NCBI GenBank assembly: GCA_902803695.1
Contig: CADCQX010000287.1
Span: forward strand, 1-28,149
Source of the DNA: Oscillospiraceae bacterium
GTDB lineage: Bacteria > Bacillota > Clostridia > Saccharofermentanales > Saccharofermentanaceae
Length of the DNA: 28,149 bases
Reading direction: 5' to 3'
Shown here: positions 23,375 through 28,149 of the stretch, piece after piece
Position numbering within the stretch: position 1 is the first letter of the stretch
Layout of the letters: the number at the start of each line of letters is the position of its first letter
The notes under the pieces: model-generated
The model's database searches: none
What the model was told of the DNA's origin: nothing
What the model saw: only the letters and a program-made list of their open reading frames with translations
Translations under genes and position numbers: made by a program

Positions 23375-24277
23375 ATGAAAGGTTTAATTTTATCTTGTGG
23401 TTCCGGTAGCAGATTAGCTCCGTTTACCGAGAATACATCTAAGGCCATGGTTCCGTATATGAATCACAATGCATTGTATTATCAATGTCTGATGTTCAAG
23501 AAATGGGATATAACTGAAATAACGGTTTTCTATGATAAGGGCGTTGAATCGGATTTTTATGACTCAGTAAAGGATCTGGATATAAAACTTAAAACAGTTC
23601 ACCTAAAAAAAGGATGGGAAAATACCTGGAGAAAAGTTTCTGAGCTGTTTTATAACGATACAGTAGTTATTATCAATTGTGATATGATGCTTCCTTCAGA
23701 TTATGAGAAAGTAATAAAGGAACATGTTTCGACTGGTAGCGCGATCTCCTTGGCTTGTAGTGGAAGCGAGTACAATATGTACGGCCAATTGGCTAAGTTG
23801 TTATTCATTCGAGAGAATGAGGATGGAGTTTATTTCCATTCAGGTAATTACACACCAGATACGACTGTTGTTAGAGAAGTCGGAATGAGTGTGGTTTCCG
23901 GAGAAGTATGGAGTCTTGTGAATGAGATGACATTTGATAGTGCTGATCCATGGATAGACAGCCTTATTCCTTTAGCCCTTGAAAAGAAGATGAAAGTGCA
24001 ATGCGTTAGAGTTAATGCAACTTGTCAAGATATCGGAACATGGAGAGGCCTGCAGACTGCTTACCAGCATCCGATTATTGAGCATAGTGGAGTAATAAGC
24101 AAAGTTCTCAATAACCTGATAGAGGAAAATGCAATTGTTGAAAACGAAACGGATTTGGACAATGTCATTGTTATGAAGAATTGCATCGTAAAAAAGGGCG
24201 TCAAACTTAAGAATGCAATAGTATTGCCGGGAAGTGTCATAGAGTACGCTGAAGATAAAAAGATAATATTCGTATAA
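23375..24277 (+). CDS. Sugar-phosphate nucleotidyltransferase
   Basis: A 300-residue enzyme with the nucleotidyltransferase signature CGSGSRLAPFT then SKAMVPY (about 8-27), the metal-binding Asp in IINCDMML, and a C-terminal beta-helix-like tail (from about residue 235) with repeats such as NAIVENETDLDNVIVMKNC. It should couple a sugar 1-phosphate to an NTP to give the nucleotide sugar for the glycosyltransferase. The base and sugar are not readable. AAAGGAG (23362-23368) is 6 bases before the ATG. A 126-base gap separates it from the cupin gene and contains no recognisable gene. Confidence 0.87.
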   Translation: MKGLILSCGSGSRLAPFTENTSKAMVPYMNHNALYYQCLMFKKWDITEITVFYDKGVESDFYDSVKDLDIKLKTVHLKKGWENTWRKVSELFYNDTVVIINCDMMLPSDYEKVIKEHVSTGSAISLACSGSEYNMYGQLAKLLFIRENEDGVYFHSGNYTPDTTVVREVGMSVVSGEVWSLVNEMTFDSADPWIDSLIPLALEKKMKVQCVRVNATCQDIGTWRGLQTAYQHPIIEHSGVISKVLNNLIEENAIVENETDLDNVIVMKNCIVKKGVKLKNAIVLPGSVIEYAEDKKIIFV

Positions 24278-24289
24278 AGGAGAAACCAC

Positions 24290-25183
24290 ATGATTAAAAA
24301 CCTGTATTTTTTTGATGACCTTACCTATCATATTGAAAGAATATGTAAGCAAAAGGGAATGGGGAATGATGAGATCGGAGACATCAAAAGGAACATATGG
24401 AAGTATTTGAATGAAGCTTTTGCCAATCTGGATATGGCCTATCAGGACTATGTCTTGATTAACTGGGATCATGTTTGTGAAGAATTGGGTGATAGATTAT
24501 TCCGTGCGCAGAAGAAGTATGATGTTATTATTTCACAGGGTTGTAATGGTGAATACGCTATGCAATCTTTAAGTGAAATGTATAAAAATAAATATGGATG
24601 CACAATTGCTGATGAATTAAGAAATGTAAGAACTGCTCGTTTTTTGAGCGATGAGAGTGATCCTTTCTACTCTGACTTTACTATTGGAGTAAGTAAAGGA
24701 AAGACATTGTTGCAGCAGTGTAAGGACATAGTAGACGATTGCGTTAAAAAGGAAGGAAAACTAAAGATAGCTGTTTTCGATGATTGTATTCAGACTGGAA
24801 GATGCACAAAGTCCGTCGTTGATGATATCGAGCAGTTGTTGGAAACTGCAAATATTGATTACGAACTAGATGTTTTCGGATTTATATTCTGTGAGGACAC
24901 CATGAATAGGTTTAATAAAGAAGGATACTTTGTTGAAGCAGGTACAATGCTCAGAGGAAAGACTTATCCGGACGATTGGGATCATGATATTTATTTCTTG
25001 AAAGACTTGTTCTTGAGCAATGCTATTCGTTTCTCCAATGGCAATTCTGTGGCTTATTGCGACATTGATGATTGGTACAAAGAGATATTTCCAATGACTA
25101 AAGACTTAAAAAACAATAGTATTGTCAGGTTGAGGGAATACCTGAGGTCGATCAATTTGTTTGAAGATCTGGAAGCTTTGTAA
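24290..25183 (+). CDS. Phosphoribosyltransferase-like protein
   Basis: A 297-residue protein, 12 bases after the nucleotidyltransferase. The stretch IAVFDDCIQTGRCTKSV (160-176) fits the PRPP-binding motif of type I phosphoribosyltransferases (hydrophobics, Asp164-Asp165, then Thr169-Gly170). Upstream, IISQGCNGEYA may take the place of the first loop of the fold. The rest (about 1-75 and 200-297) does not match a named family that I recognise. Known members join PRPP to a base or use related chemistry, so it could make a nucleoside-type or ribosylated unit. It could also have lost this activity and be regulatory. It ends the plus-strand cluster, before a bidirectional terminator. Confidence 0.6.
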   Translation: MIKNLYFFDDLTYHIERICKQKGMGNDEIGDIKRNIWKYLNEAFANLDMAYQDYVLINWDHVCEELGDRLFRAQKKYDVIISQGCNGEYAMQSLSEMYKNKYGCTIADELRNVRTARFLSDESDPFYSDFTIGVSKGKTLLQQCKDIVDDCVKKEGKLKIAVFDDCIQTGRCTKSVVDDIEQLLETANIDYELDVFGFIFCEDTMNRFNKEGYFVEAGTMLRGKTYPDDWDHDIYFLKDLFLSNAIRFSNGNSVAYCDIDDWYKEIFPMTKDLKNNSIVRLREYLRSINLFEDLEAL

Positions 25184-25201
25184 AATAAGATTTGTTAGTT
25201 C

Positions 25202-25245
25202 TTTGCAAAAAAGCAGCTCCTATATTGGAACTGCTTTTTTGCAAA
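25202..25245. terminator. Bidirectional terminator closing the cluster
   Basis: TTTGCAAAAAAGCAG (25202-25216) is perfectly complementary to CTGCTTTTTTGCAAA (25231-25245), with inner extra pairs. It has T runs on both strands and serves both the plus-strand cluster and the minus-strand gene that ends at 25248. Confidence 0.92.
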
Positions 25246-25247
25246 TG

Positions 25248-26267
25248 TTATTCTATTGTCCATTCATTTAAGAAACTGTCCAGTGCCTCTTTTTCAGTTC
25301 CTTTTAATTCTCGGATATGGTTAATAATTCGTTCTTTCAATTTGTCTGTTTTAACCATTTTATACTTGATAGCTAATGTGAAGATCAATTTTGCCTTGGC
25401 TGTTATTTGATCGAAAACTTCCAAATCTACATTGACCAAATTGAATTCGTCACGTATTTTCGTTATTCGTTCAGTGATGATGGTTTTATGTTCCCACAAC
25501 AATCTGAAAGGTCTTATGTCCAAATAATCCTCAGAGGTTGTCAGTTCTAACAGCCTGATTATTTCATCATAGCAATTAATGCCATAAATGTATTCAGGGA
25601 CAAACGTAGGTGTGTATGGTTTAACACTGATAGAATGATGATCCTCTGATGGAATCGATTTGCTGTCAGAGGTTTCTTCTCCAAGATACAACAGGAAGTC
25701 ATTTCTCATTTTGCTGTAATCTATTTTGACTTCTACAGCATGATTAGGTCTCAAAGAGCAGAAATATACTTCCTTTTTATAATCGTAGCAAGATGTTAGC
25801 GCATTCCATATGTCGGTTTTTAGGACTTTGAGTATTTGCAGCTTCCTTTCAGAATATGCCAAAACATAATAGAATTCGTCTTCGAATCCAATAATATATG
25901 CGTCATGGATAAAGTGTTTCTTTTGATAACATCCGGAATAGGGAAGAAAGAACTCATCTATAAAATGCAGAAGGATATAGTTCTCTTGAGCAATCCTTTC
26001 TTTAACAAACTCATCGAATGATGTATCGGAAAATAGATTCAGATGATATAAATTCATCTCGAAAATGCCCGACAGTCTGAAATCTTCCCAGCTCACTCCC
26101 CAAAACTGCAGATTGACATCCCACATGCTATCAACATGTTTGCAAAAGATATGGATATAGTTATTGTCGTATAGTTTTGAAATGTTCTCGTGGGACAATA
26201 GTACACCCATTACCAGTGAACCACTTTGGTATGTTTCGGATACAGGCCAACTGAAAGGTAATTGCAT
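25248..26267 (-). CDS. BtrH-like protein associated with NRPS/PKS clusters
   Basis: A 339-residue protein with no signal peptide. The segment IDEFFLPYSGCYQKKHFIHD (103-122), then YIIGFEDEFYYVLAY, resembles the BtrH-like proteins that occur beside carrier-protein clusters in Firmicutes (pattern V/I-DEYY-L/IP...KxHFIHDxxIxGYD). BtrH itself moves an acyl group from a carrier protein to an aminoglycoside. That the present protein does the same is inference; the N-terminus (residues 1-40) lacks an obvious catalytic Cys where BtrH would carry one. It faces the cluster, separated only by the shared terminator, and has AAGGAG (26276-26281) 8 bases before its ATG and a TTGTGT-16-TATAAT promoter. An NRPS-accessory protein is the most likely identity. 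Confidence 0.5.
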   Translation of the reverse strand: MQLPFSWPVSETYQSGSLVMGVLLSHENISKLYDNNYIHIFCKHVDSMWDVNLQFWGVSWEDFRLSGIFEMNLYHLNLFSDTSFDEFVKERIAQENYILLHFIDEFFLPYSGCYQKKHFIHDAYIIGFEDEFYYVLAYSERKLQILKVLKTDIWNALTSCYDYKKEVYFCSLRPNHAVEVKIDYSKMRNDFLLYLGEETSDSKSIPSEDHHSISVKPYTPTFVPEYIYGINCYDEIIRLLELTTSEDYLDIRPFRLLWEHKTIITERITKIRDEFNLVNVDLEVFDQITAKAKLIFTLAIKYKMVKTDKLKERIINHIRELKGTEKEALDSFLNEWTIE

Positions 26268-26317
26268 ATTTTTTACTCCTTACGCTGGATTTAGTGTGTA
26301 TACCAAATCCACAATAC

Positions 26318-26345
26318 ATTATACTCATCCGGAATGCATACACAA
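26318..26345 (-). promoter_or_regulatory. Promoter of the minus-strand BtrH-like gene
   Basis: On the minus strand TTGTGT (26345-26340) and a perfect TATAAT (26323-26318) are 16 bases apart, about 50 bases before the start codon at 26267. The 26268-26466 spacer holds no gene. Confidence 0.5.
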
Positions 26346-26466
26346 CAAATAAAGCCCGATATTAAAGACCTTTGAGATATTTATTTCCGTGCTTTTTAGC
26401 TCCTTGGGTAGTGTCAAGAAGTTGATAATCAGTATTATACTTTATGGGACAAGGCCAATTTGCATG

Positions 26467-28149
26467 TCAGAATTCGATTTTAATCTCATCTTCGAGTGTC
26501 GCGAACGGACCCGGGATAACGGATGCTCCTCTGTGATTTCCGAAGAAATCCCTGTTGAAGATGATGTCCTTTCCGTCAGGTGTCTCGAATCTCTGTTCAG
26601 GTTCGAAAGCATATCCCAAAGTAGTGGTGGAGATCATACCGGTTGCATAATCGCCAATGAGTTCCTTGAGATTATTCTTCAATGTCATGCCCTTAAGTGT
26701 GATCTTTGCTTTCTTACGTTTTACGATGAGATTATCAGTCTCATGTTTGCAGACTGTAGCACCGTTGATATAAGCATTACCTGAGAGCCATACAGGAAGG
26801 TGACCGAAGTGGAACTTTGCAAGCTTTCCCATATCAGGTTCTTCGTCCATCATGAAGTTTCCGATCCACTCATCATAAGTAGGGAAGATGTCGAAAGGAG
26901 CAGTTCCTACAACAGTGTTGAACGGATGCTCAGGACCGTTGTCCTTTTCTACTGCAGGTTTGTTCTGAACGAAGATGTTATTGTAGATCCTATCGTCTCC
27001 GTGAAGGATCGTCATGAAGCCTGCGACCTCAGTCCTGTGACGAATGTGATACGGTGTGTAACGTGGTTCGCGCTGGCCGTTCTCGATACTGTCTACACCT
27101 GAATTGATGAGACTGAATCCGCCGAAGATCAGGTTATGGACAACTGCGATTCCTTCACTCGGAATGGTGATGGAAACGTTGGACAGGAGAAGGTTATTAT
27201 CGATGAGCGTTGGTCCGTGACCTACTTCGATGAAGACATCAGTGGAGAACATAGCACCCTGTGCCTGCGCCAGTCCCTTCGGACGCTCATTGTTATACAT
27301 GAGGTTTTGAGATACTCTCGCACCCTGTGCCTCCCAGTCGAGCCATACACCCATGATACAGTCGTGGATGTGATTTCTTCTGATGGTAACGTCGATGGCT
27401 GCATGGAGTTTGATACCTGCAGTCTCAGCTCCGCCTAATTGCTGTGAATTACAGATGTGGTGGATATGACAGTCTTCAATGGTTGAGAATACAGCACCCA
27501 TACGTCCGACGATACCTGTTTGCTCACAGTGATGGACTTCGCAGCGACGGATCCGGTGGGAACCGATGCGCTCTTTTGTCCAGCCGTGATACTGACCTCT
27601 GCATACTGCGTCACGTTCCATCTGTGTAGGGCTCTTTAAGTGCTCGGTGTAGAAGTACATATCGTTTTCGATATCTCTGTATTTACCGAGAGAGATTCCG
27701 CAGCAGCGGCTGTTGAATACTTCCAGATCTTCGAGTATCCATCCCATGCTCCAGTGAGGTCCGATAAGACCGTCCTGATAGGATGCCGGTGGAGCCCATG
27801 TGGTAGCGCCGTTGCAGATCTTGAATCCGCTTACGGTAATGTAGTTGAGGCCGTTCTTCTTTGGCATGAAGCAGTTACGGCGTACGAATATCTCGACGTC
27901 TTCCTTGTTAGGATCGAGGCCTTTGAAGTTAGCATAGAAAACGGTGTACTGTCCTTCAACGATCTCTTTGGCCTGAGCGTTGACAACTGTCTCAGTCTTG
28001 TCGTCACAGAATGATTTAGACTCGCCTTCCTGTGCGCAGAACCACTTGAATTCGGATTCTTTTGCATTCCATGCGCACGGGTCTGCCGCGCCCTTGATAC
28101 ACTCGTCAAGAGAAGCCGTCTCGTACATCATGCGGCCATTTAAAACGAT
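26467..28149 (-). CDS. GH120 beta-xylosidase, N-terminus cut by window
   Basis: A 560-residue fragment, open to the window edge (the frame continues through IVLNGR before the two Met at 28131). It is a right-handed parallel beta-helix protein. It matches the GH120 family of xylosidases as recalled from Thermoanaerobacterium XylC: NYITVSGFKICNGAT then TWAPP, AETAGIKLHAAIDV, MGVWLDWEAQGARVSQN and DVFIEVGHGP. The Asp in LDWEAQG (codon 27337-27339) and the Glu in FIEVGHG (codon 27226-27228) correspond to the nucleophile and acid/base reported for that family. A PKGLAQAQGAMFST-like insertion lies between them. Full-length members are about 640 residues, so about 80-100 are missing outside the window. 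G+C looks higher than in the island. It acts on xylo-oligosaccharides, probably in the cytosol. Confidence 0.9.
   Translation of the reverse strand: MVLNGRMMYETASLDECIKGAADPCAWNAKESEFKWFCAQEGESKSFCDDKTETVVNAQAKEIVEGQYTVFYANFKGLDPNKEDVEIFVRRNCFMPKKNGLNYITVSGFKICNGATTWAPPASYQDGLIGPHWSMGWILEDLEVFNSRCCGISLGKYRDIENDMYFYTEHLKSPTQMERDAVCRGQYHGWTKERIGSHRIRRCEVHHCEQTGIVGRMGAVFSTIEDCHIHHICNSQQLGGAETAGIKLHAAIDVTIRRNHIHDCIMGVWLDWEAQGARVSQNLMYNNERPKGLAQAQGAMFSTDVFIEVGHGPTLIDNNLLLSNVSITIPSEGIAVVHNLIFGGFSLINSGVDSIENGQREPRYTPYHIRHRTEVAGFMTILHGDDRIYNNIFVQNKPAVEKDNGPEHPFNTVVGTAPFDIFPTYDEWIGNFMMDEEPDMGKLAKFHFGHLPVWLSGNAYINGATVCKHETDNLIVKRKKAKITLKGMTLKNNLKELIGDYATGMISTTTLGYAFEPEQRFETPDGKDIIFNRDFFGNHRGASVIPGPFATLEDEIKIEF

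Noticed and set aside
23972..24472. 166-residue minus-strand frame
   Set aside because: It is antisense to the nucleotidyltransferase and PRTase-like genes, rich in Ile/Phe/Tyr from reversed codons, with no start signal.
26389..27438. Several plus-strand frames of 100-130 residues across the GH120 gene
   Set aside because: They are antisense to a clear GH120 gene and have no start signals or family match.
1..28149. tRNA, rRNA, CRISPR array, phage, IS or integrase genes
   Set aside because: None was recognised on either strand; the only repeat structure found is the element at 21604-21739.

Overview
The window looks like a chromosomal piece of an anaerobic Bacillota (Clostridia) bacterium, probably from a plant-fibre-rich habitat such as a herbivore gut. 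The grounds are a clostridial-type FeoB with its Cys-rich partner, a TSCPD small protein, strong AAGGAGG ribosome binding sites, TTGAxx-17-TATAAT-like promoters and a GH120 beta-xylosidase. The genus cannot be fixed from the sequence alone.

Left flank (1-8337, resident-type genes): the C-terminal end of feoB and its Cys-rich membrane partner; a small acidic lipoprotein and a TSCPD protein; an FtsK/SpoIIIE-like protein that has lost its Walker A and Walker B motifs, followed closely by a WYL regulator; a convergent pair of full ABC exporter half-transporters (minus strand); and a HAD-family hydrolase ending in a strong terminator.

Central island (about 8340-25250): after about 780 bases of A+T-rich DNA with two promoter candidates comes a one-direction gene set that reads as a compact, apparently non-standard biosynthetic gene cluster. 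In order: a 52-residue remnant of a short-chain dehydrogenase, a free-standing NRPS-type adenylation domain, a PaaK/CapK-like AMP ligase, a HisC-like aminotransferase, a free-standing carrier protein, an acetolactate-synthase-like ThDP enzyme, a three-gene ABC-2 exporter (COG4586/4587/3694 type), an intracellular GH3 glycosidase, a histidinol-dehydrogenase-like enzyme, a GT2 glycosyltransferase, a cupin, a sugar-phosphate nucleotidyltransferase and a phosphoribosyltransferase-like protein. A bidirectional terminator closes it. On the opposite strand, facing it, is a protein that resembles the BtrH-like proteins seen beside NRPS/PKS clusters. No condensation, ketosynthase, thioesterase or phosphopantetheinyl transferase gene is present. 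A reasonable reading (inference) is that an amino or other acid is loaded on the carrier, extended or modified by ThDP, PLP and NAD chemistry, decorated with sugar, and exported.

Right flank (26467-28149): a GH120 beta-xylosidase, minus strand, cut at its N-terminus by the window edge, with higher G+C than the island.

The strongest items for follow-up are the island as a whole, the nucleotide-binding-dead FtsK homologue, the carrier-protein/ThDP-enzyme pairing, the BtrH-like protein, the SDR remnant, and a 136-bp element with about 30-bp imperfect inverted repeats (21604-21739).
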